A DNA stretch of 64,000 bases from Brucellaceae bacterium (GTDB taxonomy: Bacteria; Pseudomonadota; Alphaproteobacteria; Rhizobiales; Rhizobiaceae). The DNA lies in the NCBI GenBank assembly GCA_020637755.1, contig JACKJW010000012.1, positions 1 to 64,000 on the forward strand, given 5' to 3'. The position numbers were made by a program, and so were the translations under genes. Positions 17,021-26,079 of the stretch are shown piece after piece. Numbering within the stretch: position 1 is the stretch's first letter; the number at the start of each line of letters is the position of its first letter. Under the pieces are notes generated by a model that had not been told where the DNA came from, did not search any database, and saw only the letters and a program-made list of their open reading frames with translations.

Positions 17021-18434
17021 ACCCCTCCGTCCCGCCCACCGTCATGGCGTCCATGCGCAGGTGCGGCTGGCCGACGCCGACCGGCACGCCCTGTCCGGCC
17101 TTGCCGCACATGCCGATACCCTCGTCGAGCGCCATGTCGTTGCCCACCATCGAGATGCGCTTCATCGATTCCGGCCCGTTGCCGATCAGCATCGCCCCCT
17201 TGACGGGGTAGGTCACCTTGCCGTCCTCGATCATGTAGGCCTCCGTGCAACCGAACACGAACTTGCCGGACGTGATGTCCACCTGCCCGCCGCCGAACGA
17301 TGCGGCATAGATGCCGCGCTTCACCGAGGCGATGATCTCGGCCGGCTCCTTGTCGCCACCCGCCATGTAGGTGTTGGTCATGCGCGGCATCGGGCGATGC
17401 GCGTAGCTTTCACGCCGGCCATTGCCGGTCGGCCTCATGCCCATAAGGCGGGCATTCTGCCGGTCCTGCATGTAGCCCGTCAGCCGGCCGTCCTCGATCA
17501 GCACGTTGTGGCCTGACGGCGTGCCCTCGTCATCCACCGTCAGCGAGCCGCGCCGCCCGGCAATCGTGCCGTCGTCGATCACGGTCACACCCCTGGCCGC
17601 CACCATCTCGCCCATCAGGCCGGAAAAGGCCGAGGTCTTCTTTCGGTTGAAGTCGCCTTCCAGGCCGTGGCCCACCGCCTCGTGCAGCATCACGCCGGGC
17701 CAGCCATTGGCCAGCACCACGTCCATGGTTCCGGCCGGGGCCGGACGGGCCTCCAGGTTAACGAGCGCCTGCCGCAGGGCTTCATCAGCGCCGCGCTGCC
17801 AGCTGTCCTCTGCCAGGAACTCGCTGAACCCTTTGCGCCCGCCCATGCCGAACGAGCCGGTCTCCTGCCGGTCGCCGTCACCCGCCACCACCGAGATGGA
17901 CAGGCGCACCAGCGGGCGGATGTCGCGCACCAGGTGGCCGTCGGCACGCAGGATCTCCACGTGCTGCCAGCTCGCTGCCAGCGAGGCGGAAACCTGCCGC
18001 ACGCGCGGGTCTTTTGCACGCAGCCAGGCATCGATGCGCTGGAGCAGCACGGCCTTGTCGCCGAAGCCGGGATCGAGGATGGGGTTGGTGTCTCCATAGA
18101 GTTTGCGGTTTGTGCCCGCAGGCGCCGCATCCATGGTGCCGGAATGCCCGGACGTGACAGCCTGGACCGCCTGTGCGGCATGGCGCAGGGCACCGGCAGA
18201 CAATTCCGAGGCATGGGCATAGCCGGCCGCTTCACCGCTGACGGCGCGCAGGCCGAAACCCAGTTCGGTATTGAAATTGCCGGTTTTCAGGCGGCCATTG
18301 TCAAAGACCAGCGCCTCGCCTTCCCGGTATTCCATGAAAAGCTCGCCGTCATCGGCGCCGACCAGCGCATCGGCGACAATGCGCTTCACCTCGGCTTCAT
18401 CAATGTCGAATCGGGAAATCAGGCTGTCGGTCAT
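17019..18434 (-). CDS. tldD: TldD metalloprotease
   Basis: Subunit of the TldD/TldE zinc protease that degrades unfolded peptides and, in some bacteria, matures microcins or related RiPPs and degrades CcdA. The 471-residue protein contains the zinc-binding HEAVGHGLEGDF (HExxxH) near residue 240, followed by the GTPSGHNVLIEDG block, and ends MTVGGTEG, typical of TldD. TldE/PmbA is not in the window. The stop overlaps the right arm of the inverted repeat before fic. ialB lies upstream on the same strand, 81 bp away. Confidence 0.95.
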   Translation of the reverse strand: MTDSLISRFDIDEAEVKRIVADALVGADDGELFMEYREGEALVFDNGRLKTGNFNTELGFGLRAVSGEAAGYAHASELSAGALRHAAQAVQAVTSGHSGTMDAAPAGTNRKLYGDTNPILDPGFGDKAVLLQRIDAWLRAKDPRVRQVSASLAASWQHVEILRADGHLVRDIRPLVRLSISVVAGDGDRQETGSFGMGGRKGFSEFLAEDSWQRGADEALRQALVNLEARPAPAGTMDVVLANGWPGVMLHEAVGHGLEGDFNRKKTSAFSGLMGEMVAARGVTVIDDGTIAGRRGSLTVDDEGTPSGHNVLIEDGRLTGYMQDRQNARLMGMRPTGNGRRESYAHRPMPRMTNTYMAGGDKEPAEIIASVKRGIYAASFGGGQVDITSGKFVFGCTEAYMIEDGKVTYPVKGAMLIGNGPESMKRISMVGNDMALDEGIGMCGKAGQGVPVGVGQPHLRMDAMTVGGTEG

Positions 18435-18515
18435 GAAGGCGGCTCCGCAGGGGTTGCCCTCACCATATAGGAGGCTGCCGCGCCCCTGTCACCGGTCGCG
18501 CCCAAGTGCCGCCGG

Positions 18516-19031
18516 TCAGGGCAGGGCGGCAAAGCCTTCCGTGAAACCGGCCAGATCGACCGGGATGCCGATGCCTTCCTCCGGCGTCTGGAACACGATG
18601 AAGGTCGCCGATTTGCCGCCCTTCAGCGTGGTCAGCAGCGGCTCTTCCAGGATGACCTCGGCATAGCAGCCGTCAGCAAAGCATTTGGCGAAATAGGCCT
18701 TGCCGATGTCCTTGCCGTCCACATAGAGGCCAAGCCCGTTGGGCAGCAGCACACCGAGCGGCACCAGCACGCGCAGGATTTCCGCCTTCTTGTCGGCAGT
18801 GCGCAACACGACCACCGACAGGCCCATGTCCGGGCGGTCCTCGGCGACGACATTCTGCATCAGCGCGCATTGCTCGGTCGCAGCGCCGGCCGGCGTGTCG
18901 CAGATCATCTTCCATTCGCCATGGGTGGAGCGCACGATCCCGTTCTGCTGTGCCGAAGCCGGACCGGCAAAGGCGAAGACTGCCGCAGCCGCGAGGCCGG
19001 GAAGGAAATGTCGGATTGTCCTGGGAAACAT
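18516..19031 (-). CDS. ialB: Invasion-associated locus B family exported protein
   Basis: A 171-residue periplasmic protein. The ATG at 19031 is preferred because GGAG precedes it by five bases and the protein then starts with a signal peptide (FLPGLAAAAVFAFAGPASA); longer in-frame starts lack support. The mature part has the IalB pattern: STHGEWKMICDTPAGAATEQCALMQ, then GVLLPNGLGLYVDGKDIGKAYFAKC and CYAEVILEEPLL, with the four cysteines that usually pair. IalB was named for Bartonella red-cell invasion, but homologues are widespread in free-living Rhizobiales with unknown role. Confidence 0.88.
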   Translation of the reverse strand: MFPRTIRHFLPGLAAAAVFAFAGPASAQQNGIVRSTHGEWKMICDTPAGAATEQCALMQNVVAEDRPDMGLSVVVLRTADKKAEILRVLVPLGVLLPNGLGLYVDGKDIGKAYFAKCFADGCYAEVILEEPLLTTLKGGKSATFIVFQTPEEGIGIPVDLAGFTEGFAALP

Positions 19032-19413
19032 ATGCGCTCCGCTACGAATCACTTCGCGCCTACAATGCGATGATTGCGGGCAAATGCAAACCGGCACTGC
19101 CCCACGCCCATCCGGTGCGGCAGCCACGGACATTGATCGCCGATTTGCGCCGGAAATGCGGCCAAGACATTGGAAAATAGACATAGATCAAATGGCCGGA
19201 AATTTTATTATGACGAAAAACATATGAAAAACAGTGATTTGCGCCTTGGTGCGACAATTTGCGCGAAAATATGCCGCATGAAAACGGACCAAGCTTTCCT
19301 TGCGGAGCGCGAGAGAGTGTGATTTTAGAAGCTCAATAATGGCAGGACGCGCGCCCGCCTGACGAACGACGCAATTCTGGCCCCTTGGGCCCGCTTTGGG
19401 AGAGATAAGGGTA
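19032..19413. other. Divergent ialB / coxB intergenic region
   Basis: This 382 bp stretch has no convincing gene. It is the only gap over 300 bp in the window and must hold the ialB promoter on one strand and the coxBA promoter on the other. The middle (about 19165-19280) is AT-rich for this genome. One GANTC site (GAATC, about 19045) lies close to ialB. A short GC hairpin (GGCCC at 19379-19383 with GGGCC at 19387-19391) stands about 23 bases before the coxB start. I looked for an FNR/FixK palindrome and saw only half sites. Confidence 0.5.
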
Positions 19414-20283
19414 ATGAAGAACTTCATCGCCAGCCTTGGCGCTGCCGCCGCCACGCTTTTTGCGACGGCCGCTTTCGCCGACCAGCCGAAGCCCTGGCAG
19501 ACTGACCTGCAGGAAGCGGCCACGCCGATCATGCATGAAATCCGCTGGTTCGAGCAGTACACCCTGTGGTTCATCGTGCCGATCACGCTGCTCGTGCTCG
19601 CGCTCCTGATCTGGGTGGGCATCCGCTACCGCGCATCGTCTAACCCGAATCCCTCGCGCACCAGCCACAACACGCTGATCGAGGTCATCTGGACGGTTGG
19701 CCCGGTGGTCATCCTCCTGTTCCTCGCCGTGCCGTCCTTCAATCTGCTGACGGCACAGTACACGCCGCCGGAAGAGCCCAAGCTCACCATCAAGGCCACC
19801 GGTTACCAGTGGTACTGGGGTTACGAATATCAGACCGGTGACAACCCGCTCTCCTTCGATTCCGTGTTGATGAAGGAAGGCGACCGCGCCGCCATGGGCA
19901 AGGAAGACAAGGATGCCTATCCGCGCCTGCTCGCCGTCGACAACGAGATCGTCGTGCCGGTCAACACCACCGTGCGCCTGCTTGTCACGGCTGCTGATGT
20001 GCTGCACTCCTTCGCCATGCCGGCCTTCGGCGTGAAGGCCGATGCCGTGCCGGGCCGCATCAACCAGAGCTGGTTCAAGGCCGAGCGTGAAGGCCTCTAC
20101 TACGGCCAGTGCTCGGAACTGTGCGGCAAGGACCACGCCTTCATGCCGATCGCCTTCCGCGTCGTCTCGCAGGAACGCTATGACAGCTGGCTTGAGGCCG
20201 CTCGCGGCGATCTCGCCGGTGCCAACAAGGCTCTGATGGCTTCCATCGCTGCCGAAAACAAGATTGCTTCCGCCGGCAACTGA
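19414..20283 (+). CDS. coxB: Cytochrome c oxidase subunit II
   Basis: Electron-entry subunit of the aa3 oxidase, carrying the binuclear CuA centre on the periplasmic side. The ATG at 19414 is preceded by AAGG and begins a signal peptide (residues 1-22, ending TAAFA). Two membrane helices follow (about 45-65 and 90-110), then the cupredoxin domain with the aromatic YQWYWGYEY, VLHSFAMPAFGVK and the CuA loop GQCSELCGKDHAFMP, which contains both Cys, the His and the Met ligands. First gene of the cox cluster, 37 bp before coxA. Confidence 0.97.
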   Translation: MKNFIASLGAAAATLFATAAFADQPKPWQTDLQEAATPIMHEIRWFEQYTLWFIVPITLLVLALLIWVGIRYRASSNPNPSRTSHNTLIEVIWTVGPVVILLFLAVPSFNLLTAQYTPPEEPKLTIKATGYQWYWGYEYQTGDNPLSFDSVLMKEGDRAAMGKEDKDAYPRLLAVDNEIVVPVNTTVRLLVTAADVLHSFAMPAFGVKADAVPGRINQSWFKAEREGLYYGQCSELCGKDHAFMPIAFRVVSQERYDSWLEAARGDLAGANKALMASIAAENKIASAGN

Positions 20284-20320
20284 GCCGGGCGGCAAGAAAA
20301 CAAGGAACGGAGTGGGACAC

Positions 20321-21973
20321 ATGGCTGAAGCAGCTGCTCACGATGCCCATCACGACCACAAGCCGAAGGGCTGGGTCCGCTGGGTCTATTCGACCAACCA
20401 CAAGGATATTGGCACGCTCTACCTGATCTTCGCGATCATCGCGGGTATCGTCGGCGGGCTCTTGTCCGTCGGCATGCGTATCGAGCTTCAGGAGCCGGGC
20501 ATCCAGTTCTTCCACGGTCTGGCCTCCATGGTCTACGGCGTTGAAGGCGATGCAGCCATCGATGCCGGCAAGCAGATGTTCAACGTGTTCACCACGGCGC
20601 ATGGCCTGATCATGATCTTCTTCATGGTCATGCCCGCGCTGATCGGCGGCTTCGCCAACTGGATGGTGCCGATCATGATCGGCGCGCCGGACATGGCTTT
20701 CCCGCGCATGAACAACATCTCGTTCTGGCTCGTGCCCCCGGCCTTCCTTCTGCTGGTGCTCTCCATGTTCGTTCCCGGCCCGGCCGGCGGCTACGGCGTG
20801 GGTGGCGGCTGGACGATCTACCCGCCGCTGTCGACCTCCGGCACCCCCGGACCGGCCGTTGACATGGCGATCCTCGCGCTCCACATCGCCGGTGCCTCGT
20901 CGATCCTCGGCGCCATCAACTTCATCACCACCATCTTCAACATGCGCGCGCCGGGCATGACCCTGCACAAGATGCCGCTGTTTGCCTGGTCGGTGCTGAT
21001 CACCGCCTTCCTGCTTCTGCTGTCGCTCCCGGTTCTGGCCGGTGGCATCACAATGCTGCTGACCGACCGCAACTTCGGCACGGCCTTCTTCGCGCCCGAA
21101 GGCGGCGGCGACCCGATCCTGTTCCAGCACCTGTTCTGGTTCTTCGGTCACCCGGAAGTCTACATCCTGATCCTGCCGGCCTTCGGCATCATCAGCCACA
21201 TCGTCTCGACCTTCAGCCGCAAGCCGGTATTCGGCTACCTCGGCATGGCCTACGCCATGGTTGCCATCGGCGTGGTCGGCTTCATCGTGTGGGCGCACCA
21301 CATGTACACCACCGGCATCTCGCTCGACGCCCAGCGCTACTTCGTGTTCGCCACCATGGTGATCGCGGTGCCGACCGGCGTGAAGATCTTCTCGTGGATT
21401 GCCACGATGTGGGGCGGCTCGATCCAGTTCCGCACCCCGATGATCTGGGCGATCGGCTTCATCTTCCTGTTCACCGTCGGCGGTGTGACGGGCGTGCAGC
21501 TGGCCAATGCCGGCCTCGACCGCGCCGTGCATGACACCTACTACGTGGTGGCACACTTCCATTACGTGCTGTCGCTGGGTGCCGTGTTCGCCATCTTCGC
21601 TGGCTGGTACTACTGGTTCCCGAAGATGACCGGCTACATGTACTCGCCCCTGATCGCCCGCACCCACTTCTGGGTCACCTTCGTCGGCGTGAACCTGGTG
21701 TTCTTCCCGCAGCACTTCCTGGGTCTGGCCGGCATGCCGCGCCGCTACATCGACTACCCGGATGCGTTTGCCGGCTGGAACTACGTCTCGTCGGTCGGGT
21801 CCTACATTTCCGCCTTCGCCGTGCTGATCTTCCTCTACGGCGTCTGGGAAGCCTTCTCCAAGAAGCGTGAAGCCGGTGCAAACCCGTGGGGTGAGGGTGC
21901 CACCACGCTGGAATGGCAGCTGCCTTCGCCGCCGCCCTTCCACCAGTGGGAACAGCTGCCGCGCGTCAAGTGA
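20321..21973 (+). CDS. coxA: Cytochrome c oxidase subunit I (aa3 type)
   Basis: Catalytic haem-copper subunit with 12 membrane helices, 550 residues from ATG 20321. The low-spin haem a ligand is His94 in TTAHGLIM; the CuB/cross-linked Tyr and proton-channel Glu lie in FGHPEVYILILP, and the haem a3 and second haem a ligands are in VAHFHYVLSLG. FANWMVPIMIGAPDMAFPRMNN is strongly conserved. The His-rich N-terminus (AHDAHHDHK) is common in rhizobial CoxA. A terminator-like hairpin follows before ctaB. Confidence 0.98.
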   Translation: MAEAAAHDAHHDHKPKGWVRWVYSTNHKDIGTLYLIFAIIAGIVGGLLSVGMRIELQEPGIQFFHGLASMVYGVEGDAAIDAGKQMFNVFTTAHGLIMIFFMVMPALIGGFANWMVPIMIGAPDMAFPRMNNISFWLVPPAFLLLVLSMFVPGPAGGYGVGGGWTIYPPLSTSGTPGPAVDMAILALHIAGASSILGAINFITTIFNMRAPGMTLHKMPLFAWSVLITAFLLLLSLPVLAGGITMLLTDRNFGTAFFAPEGGGDPILFQHLFWFFGHPEVYILILPAFGIISHIVSTFSRKPVFGYLGMAYAMVAIGVVGFIVWAHHMYTTGISLDAQRYFVFATMVIAVPTGVKIFSWIATMWGGSIQFRTPMIWAIGFIFLFTVGGVTGVQLANAGLDRAVHDTYYVVAHFHYVLSLGAVFAIFAGWYYWFPKMTGYMYSPLIARTHFWVTFVGVNLVFFPQHFLGLAGMPRRYIDYPDAFAGWNYVSSVGSYISAFAVLIFLYGVWEAFSKKREAGANPWGEGATTLEWQLPSPPPFHQWEQLPRVK

Positions 21974-22000
21974 CGCCAGGCCGCATTCTCTGAAACATTC

Positions 22001-22028
22001 CTGCCGCCGGTCCGCCGGCGGCAGTTTT
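22001..22028 (+). terminator. Intrinsic terminator between coxA and ctaB
   Basis: CTGCCGCCGG (22001-22010), loop TCCG, CCGGCGGCAG (22015-22024), then TTTTCC. The 10-bp perfect GC-rich stem with a short T-run is a typical but weak rho-independent terminator. It would make coxBA more abundant than the assembly genes downstream. Confidence 0.7.
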
Positions 22029-22057
22029 CCAAAAACGGAAATGACGGGCAAAGCGCC

Positions 22058-22999
22058 ATGGCCATGATCGACAATACCGCCGGAAACGACGCCTTCCGCC
22101 TTTCGGAAGCGACGGCTGGCGATTATTTCGAGCTCTTGAAGCCGCGCGTCATGTCGCTGGTGGTCTTTACGGCCTTTGTCGGCCTGATGGCCGCGCCCGG
22201 CTCCGTCAATCCCGTCATTGCCTTCGTGGCGATCCTCTGCATCGCGGTCGGTGCAGGGGCCTCGGGCGCGCTGAACATGTGGTATGACGCCGACATCGAC
22301 GCGGTGATGTCGCGCACCGCCCGCCGTCCGGTTCCTTCGGGCCGGGTCCTGCCGGGCCAGGCGCTGGCCTTCGGCCTCGTCCTGTCGGCGCTGTCGGTGA
22401 TGACGCTTGGCGTGCTGGTCAACTGGCTTGCCGCCTCGATCCTCGCCTTCACGATCTTCTTCTATGCCGTCGTCTACACCATGTGGCTGAAGCGCTCGAC
22501 GCCCCAGAACATTGTCATCGGCGGCGCAGCCGGTGCCTTCCCGCCCATGGTCGGCTGGGCCGCTGCCACCGGCTCGGTCTCGCTGGAAAGCGTGGTCCTG
22601 TTTTCCATCATCTTCCTGTGGACGCCGCCACACTTCTGGGCGCTGGCCCTCTTCAAGTGCAAGGATTACGGCGCGGCCGGCATCCCCATGCTCCCCAATG
22701 TCTGCGGCGAGCGCACCACCCGCATCCAGATTTTCGCCTATTCGCTCATCCTGGCGCCGGTTGCCGTGCTGCCTTGGGCGATGGGTTTTGCCTCGGCTGC
22801 CTACGGCCTCTTTGCCATCGCCATGGGTCTCGGCTTTGTCTGGTATGCCTGGGGCGTGCTGAACATGGCCGATGGAGACGAGAGGATGCTTCCGGCCAAG
22901 AAGCTCTTTGGCTTCTCGATCCTCTATCTCTTCTCGCTCTTCGCCGCGATTCTCCTTGATACGCTGTGGCGCGACTTTGCGCCCGTCCTGTGGGGTTGA
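22058..22999 (+). CDS. ctaB: Protohaem IX farnesyltransferase (haem O synthase)
   Basis: Membrane prenyltransferase that attaches farnesyl to haem B, making haem O, the precursor of the haem A in CoxA. The 313-residue UbiA-family protein shows the first Asp-rich motif in NMWYDADIDAVMSRTARRPVP near 80-100 and KPRVMSLVVFTAFVG near 30, with about nine membrane helices. MGKA-like spacing from the terminator and ATG 22058 are reasonable. The small coxF gene follows after 4 bp. Confidence 0.97.
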   Translation: MAMIDNTAGNDAFRLSEATAGDYFELLKPRVMSLVVFTAFVGLMAAPGSVNPVIAFVAILCIAVGAGASGALNMWYDADIDAVMSRTARRPVPSGRVLPGQALAFGLVLSALSVMTLGVLVNWLAASILAFTIFFYAVVYTMWLKRSTPQNIVIGGAAGAFPPMVGWAAATGSVSLESVVLFSIIFLWTPPHFWALALFKCKDYGAAGIPMLPNVCGERTTRIQIFAYSLILAPVAVLPWAMGFASAAYGLFAIAMGLGFVWYAWGVLNMADGDERMLPAKKLFGFSILYLFSLFAAILLDTLWRDFAPVLWG

Positions 23000-23003
23000 C
23001 GCC

Positions 23004-23153
23004 GTGGATGCAGACCGGGTGACCCTGACCGACAAGCAGAAGAAGGCGCAGCGCAGCCGCTCCGTCGCCATCGGTGTGGCTCTGGCGGCTCTCGTTGTCA
23101 TTTTCTACGTGGTCACCATGATGAAGTTTGCCGCCAACGGAGCTGCGCAATGA
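23004..23153 (+). CDS. coxF: CoxF, short membrane protein of the cox cluster
   Basis: A 49-residue single-span membrane protein starting at GTG 23004, four bases after ctaB and overlapping ctaG by 4 bp (ATGA). The N-terminus VDADRVTLTDKQKKAQRSRS is charged and cytoplasmic, and residues 24-41 (IGVALAALVVIFYVVTMM) are a membrane helix. A protein of this size and layout sits between ctaB and ctaG in many alphaproteobacteria under the name CoxF; its role in oxidase assembly is not established. It is easy to miss because of its size and GTG start. Confidence 0.85.
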   Translation: MDADRVTLTDKQKKAQRSRSVAIGVALAALVVIFYVVTMMKFAANGAAQ

Positions 23154-23755
23154 GCGGCCCGGGCGATCAGAAGCGGCGTTCCAACCTGAAGGTCGCCGCC
23201 TTTGGTGCCACCGTGGCGATGGCCATGGTTGGAGTGTCCTTTGCCGCCGTGCCGCTCTACCAGATGTTCTGCCAGGTGACCGGCTACGGCGGAACCACCC
23301 AGCGGGCCGACGGCTATTTCGGCAAGGTTCTCGACAAGCGGATCCTCGTGCGCTTCGACGCCAACACGTCCGGTGTGCCGTGGCAGTTCCAGCCCGTGCA
23401 GCGTGATGTGAATATCCGCATCGGCGAGACGGTCAGGATTGCCTACAAGGCCAAGAACATTTCGCAGCGCACCGTAAAGGCCAGCGCCACGTTCAACGTG
23501 GTGCCGGAAATGGCCGGAGCCTACTTCAACAAGGTGGAGTGCTTTTGCTTCACCGAGACCGAGCTCAAGCCCGGCGAATCCATTGACATGCCGGTGGTCT
23601 TCTATGTGGATCCGGACATTGTCGACGTTCCGGAGCTGAAAGCGATGACCGCCATCACTCTTTCCTACACCTTCTTCCCCATTGACGAGAAAGCCACTCC
23701 GGTGGCATCGGCTCCGGTGGACAGCAAGGTGACGACCAACAGCACCACCAGATAG
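23150..23755 (+). CDS. ctaG: Cytochrome c oxidase assembly protein CtaG/Cox11
   Basis: Copper chaperone that delivers CuB to CoxA. A 201-residue type II membrane protein: N-terminal cytoplasmic tail, helix at about 15-35 (AAFGATVAMAMVGVSFAAVPLY) ending in the conserved MFCQVTGYGGTT, then an immunoglobulin-like periplasmic domain with the copper site VECFCFTE near 123-130. The C-terminal tail is Ser/Thr-rich. Confidence 0.97.
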   Translation: MSGPGDQKRRSNLKVAAFGATVAMAMVGVSFAAVPLYQMFCQVTGYGGTTQRADGYFGKVLDKRILVRFDANTSGVPWQFQPVQRDVNIRIGETVRIAYKAKNISQRTVKASATFNVVPEMAGAYFNKVECFCFTETELKPGESIDMPVVFYVDPDIVDVPELKAMTAITLSYTFFPIDEKATPVASAPVDSKVTTNSTTR

Positions 23756-23775
23756 AAAACCGCGGGGGATCCGAT

Positions 23776-24663
23776 ATGGCCGACGCACACGCCAAGCAAC
23801 ACGACTATCACATCATCGACCCGAGCCCGTGGCCGGCGCTCGCCTCGCTCGGTGCCTTCATCACCGCGATCGGTGCCATTTCCTGGATGCGTTCGCTCAA
23901 GGGCGGCGAGTTCCCGTTGCTCGGCATCAATTTTGCCGGTGCCAATTTCTGGCTCTTCGCCATCGGCATCGCGATCATCCTCTATGTGATGTATGCGTGG
24001 TGGTCCGACACCATCAAGGAAGCCCATGAGGGTCATCACACCCGCGTGGTCTCGCTGCACCTGCGCTACGGCATGATCATGTTCATCGCTTCGGAAGTGA
24101 TGTTCTTCGTGGCCTGGTTCTGGGCCTTCTTCGATGCCAGCCTCTATCCGGGCGAAGCCGTCCAGGTCCTGCGCAGCGAATTTACCGGTGGTGTCTGGCC
24201 GCCGAAGGGCATCGAAGTGCTCGACCCGCTGCACCTGCCGCTCTACAACACGGTCATCCTGCTGCTGTCGGGCACCACGGTCACCTGGGCGCACCACGCC
24301 CTCATTCACAACGACCGCAAGGGCCTGGTCTGGGGTCTCGTGCTGACGGTCGCCCTTGGCGTGCTCTTCACCTGCGTGCAGGTCTACGAATACGCCCATG
24401 CGCCCTTCGCCTTCAAGGATTCCATCTACGGCGCCACCTTCTTCATGGCCACCGGCTTCCACGGCTTCCACGTCTTCGTCGGTACCGTGTTCCTGCTGGT
24501 CTGCCTGTTCCGCGCGCTGAAGGGGCACTTCACGCCCAAGCAGCACTTCGGCTTCGAGGCCGCTGCCTGGTACTGGCACTTCGTGGACGTGGTCTGGCTC
24601 TTCCTCTTCTTCGCGATCTACGTCTGGGCTTCGTGGGGCGCACCCATCGCCCATGGCCACTGA
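23776..24663 (+). CDS. coxC: Cytochrome c oxidase subunit III
   Basis: Seven-helix core subunit that stabilises the oxidase and its proton uptake; 295 residues. Conserved blocks are YHIIDPSPWPALASLGAF at the N-terminus, SEVMFFVAWFWAFFDASLYP near 115, GTTVTWAHHALI near 175 and the C-terminal AAWYWHFVDVVWLFLF. It ends the oxidase structural genes and is followed by a strong terminator, so the DUF983-SURF1 genes downstream are probably a separate unit. Confidence 0.98.
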   Translation: MADAHAKQHDYHIIDPSPWPALASLGAFITAIGAISWMRSLKGGEFPLLGINFAGANFWLFAIGIAIILYVMYAWWSDTIKEAHEGHHTRVVSLHLRYGMIMFIASEVMFFVAWFWAFFDASLYPGEAVQVLRSEFTGGVWPPKGIEVLDPLHLPLYNTVILLLSGTTVTWAHHALIHNDRKGLVWGLVLTVALGVLFTCVQVYEYAHAPFAFKDSIYGATFFMATGFHGFHVFVGTVFLLVCLFRALKGHFTPKQHFGFEAAAWYWHFVDVVWLFLFFAIYVWASWGAPIAHGH

Positions 24664-24684
24664 TCCGGCCTGACATGATCTCGG

Positions 24685-24714
24685 AAAAGGCGGGCCGGTC
24701 CCGCCTTTTTCTTT
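24685..24714 (+). terminator. Intrinsic terminator after coxC
   Basis: AAAAGGCGGG (24685-24694), loop CCGGT, CCCGCCTTTT (24700-24709), followed by further T-rich bases (TTTTTCTTTT overall). A 10-bp perfect stem with an A-tract/T-tract makes it a strong rho-independent terminator that may act in both directions. Confidence 0.88.
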
Positions 24715-24876
24715 TCCGGCCGCGACCCGGCGGTTCAACAAGCACCGGTCTGCCGGGACATATGCAAAATGTCGCATCCAGGATGCACGTTTCGCACTGG
24801 ACAGCGGGCGGCAACGCTGCAAACAACACATTCCAGCCATTGAGGCCGGGCATGCGCCCGGCGCAACCTTGAGCGA

Positions 24877-25272
24877 GTGACTGCCGTGACCCAGGACCAG
24901 GCCCACTTCCCGCCCGTCGATCCCATCCAGGCCGGACTGAAGGGCCGCTGTCCGCGCTGCGGCGAGGGCAAGCTGTTCAAGGGCTACCTGAACGTGAAGG
25001 AGCGCTGCGGCGTCTGCGGGCTGGACAATTCCTTCGCCGATGCCGGAGACGGCCCGGCCATCTTCGTCATGCTGATCGTCGGCTTCATTGTTGTCGGTCT
25101 GGCGCTCTGGATGGAGGTGAATTATTCGCCGCCGCTCTGGCTGCACATGGTTCTGTGGATTCCGCTCACGCTGATCCTGAGCCTCGGCTCGCTGCGCGCC
25201 ATCAAGGGTGTGCTCATCACCCTGCAATATGCCAACAAGGCCGAGCAGGGGAAGCTTGAGGGGCAGGAATGA
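24877..25272 (+). CDS. DUF983 family membrane protein
   Basis: A 131-residue protein with two zinc-ribbon-like knuckles at the N-terminus (CPRCGEG near 25, CGVCG near 45) and two membrane helices (about 63-83 and 88-110). The family sits next to cox assembly genes across alphaproteobacteria and is presumed to help cytochrome oxidase, but its role is unproven. GTG 24877 is taken as the start, with GTG 24886 as an alternative. The stop overlaps the SURF1 start in ATGA. Confidence 0.88.
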   Translation: MTAVTQDQAHFPPVDPIQAGLKGRCPRCGEGKLFKGYLNVKERCGVCGLDNSFADAGDGPAIFVMLIVGFIVVGLALWMEVNYSPPLWLHMVLWIPLTLILSLGSLRAIKGVLITLQYANKAEQGKLEGQE

Positions 25273-26012
25273 CGGCCACCGCTACCGCCGGCAAACGCGA
25301 CAGGCGTTTCTGGCTGCTCAGCGCGCTGGTTCTGGCGGCGCTGGCCGTTCTGGTCACGCTCGGCACCTGGCAGGTCCGCCGCCTGGCCTGGAAGGAGGGG
25401 CTGATTGCCCGCATCGAGGCGCGCATGGCCGCAGCCCCGGTTCCGCTGGCGGCTGCCGAGCAGGCCTTCGCGGCGAGTGGCGATGTTGACTACCAACCCG
25501 TCACCTTGACCGGCCACTTCGAGCACGCCGGCGAGCAGCACTTCTTTGCCACCCACAAGGGGGCTTCCGGCTACTACGTCTATACGCCGCTGCGCCTGCC
25601 CGATGGCCGCGCAATTCTTGTGAACCGTGGCTTCGTGCCCTTCGACCGGAAGGACCCCGCAACGCGGGCGGAAGGGCAGGTGGAAGGCGACGTGGAGATC
25701 GCGGGTCTCGCCCGAAATCCGCTCGCCGAAAAGCCGTCGGGCGTCTACGACAACGACCCGGCGAAAAACATCTATTACTGGAAGGACCGCCAGGCGATGG
25801 CGCGCGCAGCCGGTCTTGACCCCGCCCGCCTGCTTCCCTTCTTCGTGGATGCCGATGACGCCCCCAATCCCGGCGGCTGGCCCATGGGCGGCGTCACACT
25901 CGTCAGCCTGCCCAACAACCACCTGCAATATGCCGTCACCTGGTATGGCCTGGCACTGGCGCTGGTGGGCGTGTACCTGTTCTGGATCATCCAGGCCCGG
26001 CGAAAGGGCTGA
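25269..26012 (+). CDS. SURF1 family cytochrome oxidase biogenesis protein
   Basis: Binds haem A and promotes its insertion into CoxA. The 247-residue protein has the expected two-helix layout: helix 1 at about 14-34 followed by GTWQVRRLAWKEGLI, a large periplasmic loop with GHFEHAGEQHFF and ILVNRGFVP, and helix 2 near 220-240 after NNHLQYAVTWYGLA, the conserved SURF1 C-terminal motif (His near 216). Coupled to the DUF983 gene. Confidence 0.95.
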   Translation: MTATATAGKRDRRFWLLSALVLAALAVLVTLGTWQVRRLAWKEGLIARIEARMAAAPVPLAAAEQAFAASGDVDYQPVTLTGHFEHAGEQHFFATHKGASGYYVYTPLRLPDGRAILVNRGFVPFDRKDPATRAEGQVEGDVEIAGLARNPLAEKPSGVYDNDPAKNIYYWKDRQAMARAAGLDPARLLPFFVDADDAPNPGGWPMGGVTLVSLPNNHLQYAVTWYGLALALVGVYLFWIIQARRKG

Positions 26013-26079
26013 GCATCCGCGCCCTTGACAGGACAGCCCGGCACCTTCACTTGAAGGCGGAACGGGACCGCGCTGAATC

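Noticed and set aside
19130..19200. FNR/FixK box upstream of the cox genes
   Set aside because: TTGATC and GATCAA half-sites occur but are not arranged as TTGAT-N4-ATCAA. No oxygen-responsive site can be claimed.
20141..23101. A frame of almost 1,000 codons open on the reverse strand across the whole cox cluster
   Set aside because: It is antisense to well-conserved coxA, ctaB and coxF. High-GC codon bias empties the opposite strand of stops; the translated sequence is His/Arg/Asp-rich and resembles no protein. The same explanation covers the long antisense frames at 4157-6313, 32413-34845, 35078-37327 and 46826-49252.
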